NCBI GenBank assembly: GCA_023105745.1
Contig: JALGQZ010000013.1
Coordinates: 6,622,105-6,686,104 of the forward strand
DNA from: Austropuccinia psidii
Taxonomy: Eukaryota; Basidiomycota; Pucciniomycetes; Pucciniales; Sphaerophragmiaceae
Reading direction: 5' to 3'
Length of the DNA stretch: 64,000 nucleotides
In this document: positions 11,632 through 26,867 of the stretch, piece after piece
How the letters are laid out: the number at the start of each line of letters is the position of its first letter
Numbering within the stretch: the first letter of the stretch is position 1
Position numbers and translations under genes: made by a program
Notes under the pieces: model-generated
The model's database searches: none
Told to the model about the DNA's origin: nothing
Seen by the model: only the letters and a program-made list of their open reading frames with translations

Positions 11632-13936
11632 GATTGTTTTATTTTTTTCCCTTATGGATGATGATTATTGTTTGTGATTTTTTCTTTATTTCATTTGATA
11701 TTCTGTATAATTTTGAAAGTGGTAAATATAACTCCTCAGTGCTTTGAATTGAGATTCCATCAGACCTATAGTGTCCTGACCACTTTAATTTTCTTGAAGA
11801 ACTTTCTCAACCTTCATATGTTCATAGATAAAATTACCCTCCAAATAAAACCATTCTTCTTCTTGAGCTAGGGGACCGTGTTTTTTTCTATTTATTACTC
11901 TTCTTTTATTTCAATTTATGATCAAGTTGGTGAATGATTTCTTGAAAATGGTTTAGATCATGTTCATCAATAATTGTATTGGAATTCTTTTTGAAGTAAA
12001 AATGATTTAAAGAAGATTACAAAGAAAACAAATATATCATTGAAAAAAAATGTGGCATAAATTGGATCATATTCAGACATAGAAACCTGAAGCTTAATAC
12101 AAAATAAATATGGAATTTGCTGTAATTTGTGGGAAATTTATGTTTTTGAACAAAAAAAATTGAGGATTGGGGTATGGGTTATAGAATTACATGAGCTTAT
12201 TGATTTTTGGTAATTTTGAAGGGGTGACCAGCTTGGTGGATGGTTTTAGGTATGGGTTTGGGGGATCTATGCGTTTGAGTAAGTGTATCTTCTTAAATAC
12301 AAAGAGAAGTAAAATAAAAAGATTATTTCAATAGAATAATTTAGCATGATTTCATAAGATGTGCAAATATAAAATCTATATACACAAAAAGTGAAGGATA
12401 GCAGAATCATAAAATGGATAAGATTATTTAAATATATATAATATTATATAGAGGGTTTGAACCTTTAGACATCATGGTAATTAAATTTCTTTTGTCCATA
12501 TTCCTTCTCATTTATTTCCTGGGGTAATTAATTCTAAAATTTCACACCAGAAAAAAATGACTCCTATTTTATGAGAAATTATGATTTCAAATTTGTTATT
12601 TTTTGGTGGTTAAACAGATTTCCTGGCGGTTTAGAGCTATGGTTAGTAATTTTTGATGTCTTCCAAAGAGATTTCATTATTCCTGAATTTCTGGAGAGAT
12701 CAACTTCAAACTTAACTTCAGGAAATTAAAGACAATTGATAAATAGAGAAAAAGGAGTAAAAGTCGGAACTATAGTGGCTTCATCAAAAGAGTAAAAAAC
12801 CATAAGTACAATGATTAAAATTATTAGAATCAATAGGAGGCTTGTTTTTGAATAAGTTCCTTGTGGAATATTAGTGAAAAAGGTATTTTTTTAATTATTC
12901 TGCTATTCGTACATTAATTTCCCTTGATTAAAAGAAAGACTTTTCTTTTTCAGCTTGATTGAAAAGATGAATTATTTTTGAGTGAATAAAGGAATAATAA
13001 TATTCTCAGAAAATCCAATTATAGCTACAGCAATTAGTTGTATTTGTAGCTAATCCACTTCTCGTTGAATAAAAACCTGCATATTTACCCTAATAATATC
13101 GTTGAGAAAATTACAAAACAGTCATTTTAGAAGATAATTATATGTTTTTGGATGTAATTTCTTGTTTTGTACTGGATTGATATATAGTTAGTGAATAATT
13201 TTATAGATTTATTAAGATTTTGTATCTTGATTACTGAAAGGATTAGTTTCACAAACCAATATTGGTAGCTCTGGTTCATTTCTTTGGTCTACAATAGTAT
13301 AATAATGTTGATTGCTAGTTTTGGGAGGAATACTAAGCTTTTAATTATAATTATATTGATTTGTTGAATCAAACTTAAAATTTATCCTCATTTCAATAAT
13401 AAATATGATTGTAAGTGTCTTATATTTACTGATAAAGTCTTCTTTTAGTATTGATAATTGTTAAATTAGCATTTTTAAGACTTTTCTGATGAAGGTGAAT
13501 TAATGGTATTTTAAATTATCTCCAAATTCATTTCTTTATGAATTATGATGCACTGAAGCTGAAAAAGGTAAAACCATGGCATCAGATAAAAGAGGAATAT
13601 TATGATTCTTGATTATATAATAATCAAAATTAATTCTCTTGAGATTGAGTCCTTCTGGAAGAAATTTCTTTTCAAAAATGAATAAGAATAGTTCACTACT
13701 AAAAAGAAGAAGAATTAGAAAAAAATGTAGCATACTATCATTATCCAAAGGTTTAAAAAAAATATCTAAAAAATATTATAGATGTAACATTAATAATTTA
13801 TAATATTAAAAAATATAGTGATTTTAAGTTTGAATAAAGGGAATAAACAGAAAAATCTCCCAAATATATTTGGACATGATTTTTTAATTACTTTCAAAAT
13901 ATTTGAAATTAATTTAGAGTAGTTTTTAGATAATAA
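11632..13936. other. AT-rich stretch with no recognisable gene
   Basis: Short open frames such as 11668-11871 have no family resemblance and fit chance in AT-rich DNA. The first few hundred bases may be decayed 5' flank of the transposase relic. Confidence 0.5.
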
Positions 13937-14053
<117 letters not shown>

Positions 14054-14840
14054 TGATATCAAATCATAAAATTAGTTGAAAGGATAATGAAATTGATTTT
14101 TTTTAGATAATTCAACACTCAAAAACAATACTCAATTGTATTTTAATTTTCAAAACTTTAAATAAACTGAAAAAAGTGAATCAAGGTTCTAAAAATAGAT
14201 AGAAAAATTCAATCAAAACTGATATCTTAATTGAATAATAAAAATAAAAAAAGAGGATGGTTATTAAAATAAGATGAATTAAAATGGAAATTAATCACCC
14301 AGTAATTTATTTAAATGATCAATCAAAATAATAATAATAGTTAAAAAAAATTCAAGTTAATCATAATAAATTCAAAATTCAAAAACAAACCTTCTGGAAC
14401 CAGATTTTCAAGCTGAGGTGAGTTTTAGCATTTGAATGAGGTATGAAGTTTATTTGAAAATTGATTATGAATTTTCTTTAAAAAAAAAGAAAAATTGATC
14501 ATACTTTGATTCAGTTTGAGAGAACTCCTTAAATAACTCATTTAATTAACAAGAGTAGGTTTGAAAAGGGGTTAGAGTAAAGTGTTTTCCTTAAACAGAT
14601 GTTGATTACTTCCCATAATACAAATTCTGGAAAAAGAAAAATATGATTTGAATGGAGAGGTTTGGGCCAGGATTATGATTTTTTTCAAAGAGGCTCAAAA
14701 TCAAAAAAAGCTCAACTCAGAGCTTGAAATACAATCAATCTCACACTTCACAAATTGAGTTCACCATTACTGAAGCCCAACTAGCTAAATATTTATTATT
14801 TAGCTCTAAGTAGAACTCTCATTTCCAATATTTAAGGATT
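14054..14840. other. AT-rich stretch with no recognisable gene
   Basis: Nothing coding or repeated was seen between the microsatellite and the target duplication of the next LTR. Confidence 0.5.
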
Positions 14841-17028
14841 ATTAGTGTAAGGTTTGTCTATGAAACTCTTGATAATAGTAACAATATCAAGAGTACTATG
14901 ACTGTCCTCAGTAGAAAAATATAATATAATAAAATATTATAACCACAAATTTAAATATAATTATCAAAAATAATTATATAAAATAATAAATTTAATTATT
15001 ATTATAGAATATAATAATAAAAAATATAATAATTATAATGAATTATAATTATTTTATTATTGTTATAGTCACTGACAGTTATAACAATAAGAAGTGTAAA
15101 GCTCTTAATGAGACAATTACATGTGGAAAATATAAATATTTAACCATTTACAAATAATATAAATATTATTCATAAAAGAATTAAAAACACACACTGTGCA
15201 GAAATAATTCTTATAGAAGAATTCTATAAAAAAAAAACTAATAATAGATAAAAAAAGATATAGAATTCCAGAGAAAACTTACTTATAATATTTATTTAAT
15301 ACAACAAGTCAAACAAAAACAGTTATTATATTAAATAATAATTATAACTTAAAAACACGTCAAAAATCAATATTTGTTAAGATAAAACAATTTTTCATAA
15401 TAAAATATATGATTTAAAGAGTTTTGAGAGGAATTTGTGGATTTTGAAAGATATTTTAAAGACAATAATTTTATAAAACAAAATATATTATAGATGATTA
15501 CAAAAATAATAAAATTCTAAGATTTCAATTCTTTAATTTAAGAATTATAAAGAATAAAATGCTTAAGAAATATTTTCATAATAATATTTTATATATAATA
15601 AAACTTTACCTGTTTAAATGTCTAATATAATTGGATTGATAATGATGATGGATAAAAACAGTGATGAAAAGACTCTTTTTATGTCTACAGAGCAACTCTC
15701 ATGATTCATAATTAATATAGAGGGAGTGCTCAGGTTAAAACTGAAAAAGCATGCTTCAAAATAAAGTTCTTAACTGAAGGCAACTTATTTTTAATTCCAA
15801 TATAAAGTTACCAGTGTTATTCTTAACTCCAAGTAACTTTAACCCTCATTTAAACTAATTATTTTGAGTTTTAATATAAAATAAGTTTCTTTATATTAAA
15901 GTTCATCACATGAAAAACTTAAAAATAGAGTTTCAAGCAGAAATAACTTAAACTCAATTTTTAATTAATTTTTAAAGAAATTATAATTTTCTTTGAGCTT
16001 AATTAAAAGAGTAAGTTTGCAGGCTAATTACTCAGAAAATTTATTTATAAAAGATACTTAAAATATAATTTATAAATAGATAATATTAAATTTTAAGCGG
16101 TGTGAGAATTTAAAGCAACTCCATTAAGAAGTGGATTCTTAATGAATTTTTGAAGTTATTGCTATTTTTCCACATAAAATAGCAATACACACTAAGCCTT
16201 GACTTTTGATAAGGTTATAATGCTTGTAACATTAAAGTTTTAAGCTTTTTGAGCTTAATTAAGTTTTGAAAGTTCTTAAAACCTTAATTCCAAGCCTGCA
16301 TATAGGGATTTACCCTGTGGCAGCTTGAAATTCCTGTCTAATTTGGGATAAAGCCAGTTTAAACTTTAAGGTTGGATCAAAGTCTAATCTTAAAGTTTAA
16401 ATAAGGTTGAAAATCCTCCAATACAGGTGGAAAACCTTAATTGAATCCTCACAGATCCAAACATTTGGGTACCCCAGCTCTATTTGGTCTTTTTCCTTTG
16501 TCCCACCTATTTGTGTGGATTTTGCCCTTTTATTCATTTAAAGCCATAGTATGGCTTTAAACCCTTTTAAATTGAGCCCACGCAGGATTTACATGCTGTA
16601 TGGCAAATCTTTAGCCAATTCAGTAAGTATACCCAACACCTCAATTTGAACTAAAATTTTGGTAAGTTTGCATAAACCTTATGCAACTTTAAATTTAAGC
16701 TTATTTAAGCTTAAATTTAACAATTTTAAAAAATTTTTAAGAAAACTTACATTAGTACTGTGAGTTTCTTAAATCTTCCAATAAAATAAGAAATAAGTAT
16801 TTTTGGGTGTAACACCCTATGGGTGTACCCTAGTTTATTTTTGGTGTAGAATCCAAAAATGACATAATATCTATAACTTTGTTTATCCAAAGAAAAATTG
16901 ATACTTATTTTCTGTTATTTTTTATTTTAAATTCAATTAAAAAGTCTGTTAAAGACAAATTTAACTCTGTATAACATCATTTGTGGCCTTATGAGTTTGT
17001 TATACGTACCTCACAGGCTCACAATTAG
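14841..17028 (-). mobile_element. Solo LTR of gypsy family B with intact target duplication
   Basis: The LTR proper is 14846-17023 (2178 bp), inverted: it starts TGTAAGGTTTG and ends GCCTCACA-like (AGGCTCACA). It is flanked on both sides by ATTAG (14841-14845 and 17024-17028), the 5-bp duplication made by gypsy integrases. No internal region is present, so the element was lost by LTR-LTR recombination, leaving one LTR. Internal landmarks of the 6227-8366 LTR are present in reverse order, including the GGATTCTACACC block near 16846. Confidence 0.9.
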
Positions 17029-20000
17029 TTTTATTAAGATGATGATAAATTAAGATTCTTAGTTCAGTATTGACATTTAAAATATGAAAATTATTGAAAT
17101 TTGTAATTCATCAACTTATTAAATTATAATGCAAAAGACATTTCACTAGGACTATAATGATCCCTGACTGTTATTAATAAATAAAAATATTTCTCTCCAC
17201 TTATGAAAGGGAGTGGGAATAATTCAATTCTGCTATTTTGAGCTCAATATTATATTCTTACTCCTTTAAATCCAACAATTTCAAAAAAAATTCCCATTCA
17301 AAATCTTCTTGTGTCTGTTGTTTCTTCTCATGGAACCCAATTTTAATTAAATTTTAGATTCCAAATGTTTTTTATCTCCCTGATTCCTTTCCCTCTTCAA
17401 TTTCTGATTTATCTCCTTGTAACTTCTTAATTTATGAATATTTAGAATTTCAGCACCCTTATTCCCTGCCCATTTTGTTTTATCCTGTTCTAAGCATCAG
17501 ACTTTATTATGATCTCTCAATTAAGTATGTATTTATCAGTCTTTGAATAAGCTTAATTGAGGTCATATAAGCATAACTGTAATTTATTTCTCTGATAATT
17601 TTGCATATTATTGTGACTAAAAATTGGTTTCTATTTTTGAGAAGCCACTTTAATTATTGAAATTAGTATTTTCCACTTGTCTTCCTTTTTGATATTCTGC
17701 CATGTTATTTGTTTACTTCTACAAACATTTTGAATTAAGCTTCATAAAAAAGAATATTTACAAATGTATATTATCTCACTTTCATATCTGTAACATTTTC
17801 ATCCATGTAAATAGCTTCATATCCAGCCGCAATAATTTCATCATTACCATCAAGATGTATTGATGCTATATTCCTTGAGGTCAATATGTTATTCTCTCAG
17901 AAAAAAGAGATTATTAATGCAAGTCATCAATTTTAAAATTTATTTATAAAGATTATTTCACTCAAGGGTACAGCCTCCTCATAATCACCTTCACCTTCAA
18001 TATATTAAAGGTCATATGTTTCCAAACTGGTTATAAATTGCTTATGACCAAATATAAATTCCATTTATTTATAAAGACGCAAAAAAATTGATTTTGTAAG
18101 CCATCTTTCTAATAGTATTTTTTCTATTATTCTCAGTTACTACTGCACCTGTTGAGTTTTCATAATGATTTGAAATGGTGTATTTATTATAAAAAGTATT
18201 CCATTGGTCTTGTATACTAAAAAAATTAGATTCAAGAACCCTCAGGACTTTCTTCACTCCAATAGAAAAGATTGGAAATCCATTTTTCTGAATTGATGGT
18301 GAGGTTCCCACTGAATATGAGCCCATGTACAAAAGAAAGACTTGTAATTTATTTTTATCTTAAAATACATGAATAATCCACCTTGATCAGGTGTCCAGGA
18401 ACTTGAGAATTGAAACTTAATAATTCCTGAGAGAATTATCATGAATGATTTTTTTTGAAAGAAATTGTGTGGTGAGTTTATTGTAAAAGGTTTTAGAAGG
18501 AATGTGTTGAGGATTGAATGCATAAAGTCTATGCGATTAAATTTAGGTTTAGTTTAGCTCAAAAAAGCGTCTATAAGGAAATCACAGATTTTCAAATATA
18601 AGGTGCAAGTGAGTCTAAAAAAAACTTGGAGACTGAGTTAATATAATGTGGGATTTTGAATTGACAAAATAGGGTTTTTGAGCTTAAAATAATCTAAAAT
18701 TTTCTTTTTTTATTTGCTAGGATTTACGTCCTCTGATGAAAAATAAACCATAAAGATAATGAACTCTAATAAACAAAAGTAGGAAATCTGAAAAGAGGAT
18801 CAATATGGTTTTTTTTGTAAAAAAATGAAAGGAAAACAATAATCAAATTATTAATAATATGAAAATGATTCATTCTAAGCCCAAGTAGATAATTTATCTT
18901 CCAAAATCATAGTAAATACACTTATACATTTTCTTGAGCTTATCGATAAAGAAATTCTGATAAAAACCCTTTCACCAGCACAAAATTTCTCAGTGTGGAT
19001 CTAATATATTGAGACTTCATATTGAGATGGATTAAAGAAAATTTATCCCTGCCTATTAATAATAGATTGAGAATAAATGGAAAATATCAATTTTATTGTA
19101 GCTAAAATTATCCTCTTTCTGATATTTATTTAAGAAAATATCTCAATAGATCTTAAGTGATATTCATGAAGTTGATACTTTCACCTGTCTTAATTTAAGA
19201 TTTTCATTTTTTCTATATTGAATAAATTCACCATGAGGGAGATAAGACCAAATTTCTATATGAATAGAGCTTCGGGCTTAGAGATAAATACATATCCGAC
19301 ATAGGTTTCACTTATATAAAATCTATATTAACTTTTTATCATCATTTCAATTGGATTTGAAATGAAAGAAAGTAGCTTCAAAACAAAAAGATGTAAGATG
19401 AATAAGCTCGTGCCTATTTTATTTTTATTCGGAAAATATATTTTGAACCTGAAGAGGATCTTTTCTTCGCAAAATTATAATATTAATTTCTTTTCTTTTT
19501 ACTGAGTCTCTTCATTATTTTTATATATTGATAAAGAGGAATTACAAAAAAATATCAAAAATTACAATGTCTTTCAGAATTTAGACTTCTATTGATTAAG
19601 GAATACTTCCATATATATTTTCATAGAAATATATTTTTCATTTGAAAAAAAGAAAAGATTCCTCAGTTAATTTGGAATTAAAATCAAATTTTTAATGAAT
19701 TTCATCATTGGTTTTGACTAAAGCTATATTTGTTTTTTCGTTTTTTATTCATTTTAGGACCAGTCTTAATGATGAGATTATATTTAATACTTTGTATCAG
19801 ATAGATTATTATTTGATTAATTTTGAATAAAGAATTTAAATATTGGGATAACTACTTTTATGGTTAAAATCAGCTCAAATATTTTTTGGCTTGAAATACC
19901 TCTTCTATAACGTTAGTAATGAGGTTATTGTTATAATATAGATAGGGATTGTTTTAAAGAGAAGATGGCCTTAGTTATCTTCATTATATCATGTTTTGGG

Positions 20001-20768
20001 GTAATCTTCAGTTGAAATAGAAAGGTTTTCTATATGAAAATGAAACCATTATGGTTTCAGTACATTTGAAACTAGGTTTAAATAATCTAAATCAAGAATA
20101 AACCTGGTGAGTATTAGGTATATATTAGTGTTTTTGCTTACTCTTTGATCTTTGTTTCTTGGCTCATGTAATATTGGATATCTTCTTTTTCCAACCAAAT
20201 TTTGCGCATATATGAAGATATAAGTGTAGAATCGCCTCTATAAGATGATTTGTAAGAAGGCTATGAATCATTTTTTTTCAATTTTAATTCCTTTGATGAT
20301 GTGACTTTACTAATATTGGCACCAAAGAGCTTGCATCACTAAAATCTCATATCCAGTGTTTGAGATATACTTTAAAATAGCTCATATATTTTAAAATTGA
20401 AGTAAACCTATTCATAATAATCCATAATTAATGAATTTTTTTAAAAAAATAAGCTCCATAGTATGAGCTATGGCTACCTCATTACAAACAAAGAAATTAA
20501 ACTCCATTTCCAAGTCTTCATTAAAAATACTTAAGCCTCGCGGGAAAATTCTAAAGTGGTTTGTTGAAAAATAACTAGATTGACAATTGTCACAATATAT
20601 ATTCAAAATACTTCTGAAGAGTAAATTTAAGGACAATGAAATATTTGTTGTAAAAAATACCCATAAAATTTAACTTTTTGGATTAGATTCCTCTATAAAT
20701 AAATAAGTCAAGAACTATTTTTTGTTATAAATTTCTAGTTGACATATTAATTAGAAAATGAAAGTATT
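17029..20768. other. AT-rich stretch with no recognisable gene
   Basis: Open frames at 18069-18523 and 20412-20636 have no recognisable domain and biased, AT-driven composition. No repeat ends were recognised. Confidence 0.45.
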
Positions 20769-22863
20769 TGTGATCCTTGAGGTATATTTTATATACACAT
20801 ATAGGCCAAAAATATCTCTAAAATAACATTTGAAATATTTGAAACCCATAATTCAGCTGTATATGTAAAAATTAATCATTTTTCATGATGAATATATAAA
20901 TAACTTCTTTTTGAGTAGGTAATCTCATGAATTTAAATCCAGATTTGGATTCCAAATAAAGATTAACCTAGGGTAGCTCCATGAGGTAGATAGAATTAAC
21001 TTAAATATATTCTGTGGTAATATGGAAGATACTTCAACACATATTCATCAATAACAGATAAAGGATTTCTGTAAATTGTTTTTTTGCATCTTTATACCAT
21101 AATAATGAAATTATGGAAAATCCCACATTAAATATATGCTAAAATTGTTTTTACTTACTTTCTTGGAACTTGAAAGATTGTATTTTTACACCTATAGTGA
21201 ATATCAGTCTTAAATGCTAAATTATTATTTTGATAAGAATAGTCAATGGGGACAAAAGACATCAGAGGGCCAGTGTACCCAGCTTCTGAGGCCTCTTAGA
21301 GATAGAAATCTCTAGAGCTTGTATCTATGATTTTTTGAAAATTACTCTACTAAGCCCTTTTTGGGATCTTTTTTACTAGCTTCAAGTCCCATTGAATGAT
21401 ACTAAAATAGAAAATAAACTTATATCTTGAGATTTCATGAAGCTAATGAGAACCTTCTTCTCATGTAAACATGTCAATTACTTATGAGTTACAATTAATA
21501 AGACCAAAATAGTTAGTGAGAATCCTTTTTTGGACTAGTATATATAGAATTTCCTCAAGGAAACCAGCTGTTACTATACTATTTTCCTGAACCACATAAA
21601 AAATGAGGTAAAACTTCAATAATTCATTAGAAATACACTTATTGATGAATCTCCCTGAAGCTCTTAGGAAATATGGCAAGGTTAGAAATCCATACTAAAA
21701 CCCAAAATAATTGTGACTCATAAATCTCAAATTGAAAGTTTTACTCACAGTCCATTTTTGATTATTCCACATTGAATTCTGAATATTCAAAAATTCACAT
21801 AAATTACATCCTGTTACAGAATTTCCAATAACACTGATGTATTTTAGAGAGAAATTTTTATATCAAAAAAAATATAATTCACTGTCGTAAATTAACTATT
21901 TATTAACCATAAGTGGGTTGGTATCCACTTAAAATCACTTGATTAAGTAATCATGATTATTTCATGTGAAAACAAGTAATTTAATCTTAAATATAAATTA
22001 GGAAAAAGTTTTATCATCTATTGGCCCTTCACTTTACTCCCTTCAATGCCTCTGTGAGCTTTTGTAGAATTAAAAGAGGTCTATTATTGCTGTTTTTTCC
22101 AATATTCATTCCTTCATCCCTTCAGTATTGAAAATTTATACTATTATATCACTCCAAGGTATTATAAAAGTATTACTAAATAATAAAAATATTCTAAAAT
22201 TATTGAAATATTTGAAGTCAAAAATATTACCGTTATTCCTAATATTAACTTAATAATTAGAGTTTATATTATTCGAATTTCTAATTCATTGTAATAAATC
22301 TACAAGTACTCTTTTTAAGATTACTCAGAAAACTTCAGATCTTCTATTCTATTTGGTTCAAGGATTTTGGGCTCTTTTTTCATGGGTTAATTTCTGTTTA
22401 TAATCCTCTTATAGCTTTTGAACTTATACTAATTAATTTAAATCAATTTTATAAGCTGTAAACTTATAGATTCCTTAATACTCAGCTTATTCTTCAAAAA
22501 ATTCTCCATGAAAAAATTCTTCTGGAATGATATTGTCCAGTATCCTTTATTCCATGAAACTTCATTGCGACATAAAAGCTTTGTTTTCAGTATGATTGAC
22601 TCTGATTGAGAAATAGTACCCTTAACTTCATATTTTTGGTAACATATTTTTTAACAGAATAATTGTTCCCAAACAATTATAAAAAATATTTGTTTTTATT
22701 TGAGATAATTATTCTATCTTATGATTGAATATCTCATATTTCTTTTACTTATTAAAAATTCAAACTTGTGGTTATAATAATCCCTCTTTATTATATCAAT
22801 TTTTGAGGAAGGTAATGGTACACTAGGCTAATTTTACTAGCTGTTTCATAAAAAACCCTTAAA
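20769..22863 (+). repeat. Very decayed solo LTR of gypsy family B
   Basis: The start TGTGATCCTTGAGGTATAT and a following TACACATATAGGCC parallel the family-B LTR start. A segment near 20950-20985 (GGATTCC...AACCTAGGGTA) falls at the expected distance. GTGTACCCAGC near 21270 matches another landmark. The end GTTTCATAAAAAACCCTTAAA parallels ATAGACAAACCTTACA. No target duplication is recognisable. This is an old insertion, probably the oldest of the four family-B LTRs. Confidence 0.6.
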
Positions 22864-25800
22864 AAAAGCCGGGATCCCAAAATTGAAATTCAAGTAATAT
22901 TTATTGAGAAATTTGTGCAAAAATTGAAATTAACACAAGCAATTATGCCAATTGGTTTTTTCCCTCATGAAAAAGAGGAAATAAATTAAATAATTTATAT
23001 AAAAATATATATTTTCAAATGATTTAGTAAAATTTATAGTTCTGTTTTTATGGATCTATATAGCTTATTTGAAGGATAGATCATGAAAAACACCTCCAGA
23101 TATAATAATTGAATATTTGTGGAATAGAAGAGAGCTGTGAGACAGCAGTTCTTTCCAGATTTTTGATAGAATTTCTACTGTCTGATTTCTATTATTTTCG
23201 AAATTCAGATCCAATTGTTTGGTTTAGGTAGAAACTATATACTAAAAAACCATCACAAATATTCTTCTAAAGCTTAATGTCTTTCTTCAAGGTGAATAAT
23301 AGATATTCAGGAAGATAGAATTATTTCTTGAAAAAATAAACTTTGGAGAACAAAATCAGAATTTGGGACATTCTTCTTTCTTCCGGGAGTAGGAATATGA
23401 GGGCTCTTAATAGCCTCCAGAAACTCAAGCTCTGAAATGAAAATAAAATATAATAAATGATAACATGAAGGTTTTCTAAAAATTGATTATTACAGATATA
23501 GAGGAAAGATTTATATCAAAATATTTGGAATTGAGAATATTCTTATTATCTGATCCCAAGCTTTTTACACAAGGAAATCACAAAAGTTAATTTTATTAAT
23601 TCCCCTTTATGCAAAAAATTGAAATTTGTTTTTTTTTGGAATCCCTTTTAAAAGAATGTACTATCTTTCAACCTGACTTTTATATTATTTTTTCTTACTG
23701 GAATCTCTTCTTGAATTCTTTCTTTGAATAAATTTAGCTCCAATCATATCTTGATATATAGAAGGAATTAAGATTGAATATAAATAACTGAATTTCTTGA
23801 TTTCTTATAATTTTATTTATGCAAAAAAAGTGGAAATGACAGTCAAATTTAAAGTAAGGAATTCTCTCTACTCTTAAGTCCTTTTTAATGTCTTTATTAT
23901 ATAAGACAAAGCCTAATTTATCCGCTTCCCTAATATTATGTGAAATGAGCATTCTATGAATATTCTCATACATTCATATGGTTCAATTGAATTGAAACTT
24001 AACAGTGAAATTCCATTTCTTCATATCTCATGAGAAATTATTTAACTAAGAGATAGAAAGTAAATTGGGAAGATTTTTTATATAGATCTTTCAAATAATT
24101 ACAAAAAAACTCACAATGAATACACACATATATTATTCCCCTGGAATTTTTTCCCAAAAATATTCTTATATTACTTTGAATTTTCAATTTTATCTATAAA
24201 AATTATTTTCTATCAAGGTAGGAACTTTCACGTTATATTTGAGCTATTTATAGAGTTTTTTGTTCAGTTTCATAACTTATATCCTTCTATTCTAATTATA
24301 TAAGCCAAGAAATTACTCAAGGTTAAGAAATTCAATCGACTTCTGTATAATATTCAACAAAAATACTGATAGTGAAATTTGTCAAGGTAGATAAAAATTG
24401 ATCTTCATTCATCAAATATATTCAATTTTCTCTTGAAGATCACCAAGATACAATTTGAGACAGCTGTGTATCTAATACCAAATGAAAACTTTGATTAAAA
24501 ATGGATTATTGCATTCTTATTTGTTTATATTGAAAAATTTAATTTGAATTTGAATTGATTGACACTTTTCAATGTGGAGTAATAGCTGTTAGGAATATCA
24601 TCTCACTATAGATCTCACATAATTGTAAGCTAATATTGTAAAGAATATGTTCATAAAATGCTACATGGAAAAAGAGAACCAATAAAATGAAGTATCCAAA
24701 AAATCAAAAATGACCAAAATAAATTAATATATGTTTTTTACCAGTATTTACAGGTATTAACGTAAGGATTTCTTATTAAGCACTTATGAATAATACTATT
24801 AATTTAATTTTATAAGAATATAATGAAGTTGAGAATCATAGCAACAAAATAGCACTATTAATCAATTGATATGAATATTAAAGAATTATTCTAATATAAT
24901 CATATTGTAGCCATAAGAATTAATGGTAAGAAACACAAAATCTCTACAAGAGAAAATGGATATGATACACCTTTTAAATAAAATGTTCATCACTTATTGG
25001 AGTTAAAACTATTGGAAATTTACTTTCAATTACATACCTATGGTGGGATTATATAGGAAATGTGATATTTATTAAGAGCCCAACTATAAGAGTTTATTTG
25101 ATAGGATTGTGCCAATATTGGTTTTGGGCTGATAATTGTAAGAAAGTAAATACCATAGAAGGAGCTTAACATGCGAAGAATGTACAAACCCCACATACAT
25201 GGATTAAGGTATGTTTAAGAGATTCTTTCAGGTATTCATAAAGCTTGGGGACTTACTTTAAGTCATTAAGCTGACTATCACAGCACATGTTAAGTCATAA
25301 AATCTGTAGGAATTCTTATTTAACGATAACTTTTAGCAATAAGAAGATTAATCTGGATTTATAATAATATATAAGTTATGCATGAAGTATCAATTAGTTG
25401 AGGTATTATTAATTTATTAAATGCAAATAATCAAGTGAAATAAAGGATTTAGAAACTGGCCTATTTACCAAAGGCACTATCAAGGGTGTATGAGTCTATG
25501 GACTTAGTACCAAGAATTAAACATTGAGTTTTTAATTTGAATTGATTAAATTAAAGATCTATATCATTCCTAAGAGATTCTTCAACAATAATTCTATATT
25601 CCAGATTTATCTTTGAATATCTCCTTCAAACTATTACTATGTAAAACACTATATTTCCTTTTGCTGATATGAGGAGCCAAAGCTACAGGATTCAAGGAAA
25701 AATATCTTAATTTTGATTAAACATGACTCTACAAAGGCTTTTATTTGGTAACCATAGGATTTTTGGTTAGGATTGTTTATTTCAAAATGATTCTACCATA

Positions 25801-26014
25801 AGTTAGAATTCTCTCAGAGTTTCTTTAGTTTCTTCATCAATTTTGGGATCAAATAATTTCCGACAAATTAAATGTCATCAATTTGGGGAAAAAGTGAAAA
25901 ATATTTCCAATTGGAAAGCTTAAAATTCTTTCTTAAAGGGAACTTATAAAAAGTAATCCGTCTTTGAAAGTCCCAAAGTAATCAGAAATTCTGTGAGTAG
26001 CTTTATTTTCACTT
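22864..26014. other. AT-rich stretch with no recognisable gene
   Basis: The part near 25020-25500 has slightly higher GC and could hide an old coding relic, but I could not assign a family from either strand. Confidence 0.4.
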
Positions 26015-26056
26015 CTAATTGGGTGGATCCGCATCCTAATTGGGTGGATCTGCATT
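26015..26056 (+). repeat. 21-bp tandem duplication
   Basis: Two adjacent 21-bp units beginning CTAATTGGGTGGAT (26015-26035 and 26036-26056) differ at two positions, both C versus T. One difference is CG versus TG. Confidence 0.8.
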
Positions 26057-26867
26057 GGAAAGTGAGATCAAGATTATTTCACTCATCCCCAATACCCTTT
26101 ATTTTATATGAATATTTGCAAAAACATCTGAATATTTCTGTGATAATACTTTACTTATTTTCCTTGGTTCGAAATTAAATTTTTCCTGTATATTTTCATT
26201 TAAAATTTGTATTTAATTGGGCTCAGGTGTCTATGTGGATAGGGGAAGGCTCTATATATTATCTCCTAATAAGTAAAAAATACCTTTGTAATTATTTTCT
26301 ATTGCTTCATCAAGTGATTATGGGCGTTTCTTTTTCTTATTAAAATATTTTTTTACTTACGAAAGATATTAATACGCTATATTCCCTTTTAAATATTCAT
26401 TGTTTTGATTACATTTGATATTACAACATACTTAGCTCAATACTCGAAGCCTTTAGGTCTATGATATTGGAGCTTATTCCTTATTTCCATCAATTATATG
26501 TTGTATATTAAATGTAATTCTTCAGTTATTGGCCTCCTAGGATCTCTTTTTGAGTCATTCAAGGCTTCTGAGAAATGATATATATATCCTTACTGTTATC
26601 ACAAAAGTCTTTTAACTCAGATAATTATTATATTTTTTTCCTTAAATATTCTCATTTATTGGATAATGGATTTTTTGGGCCCAGAGTATTAAGGTACTAG
26701 CCTTCTACACATAGAGATTTCTATAGTGGATATTTATTAAAGCCCTAGGAGTATAAGAAAGAAAAATATCTCTCAATTTGAGCGTCAAATAACTAAAGAT
26801 ACAAAAAAATTGAAAGACATTCAGGGTTATCCTTGGGAGTATAAATATAAGTCCCCTAAAGTAAACT

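Noticed and set aside
11668..11871. 67-codon plus-strand frame near the transposase relic
   Set aside because: No domain, hydrophobic AT-driven composition, opposite strand to the transposase motifs.
25020..25510. Possible decayed coding region of slightly higher GC
   Set aside because: Translations on both strands gave no recognisable motif and many stops.
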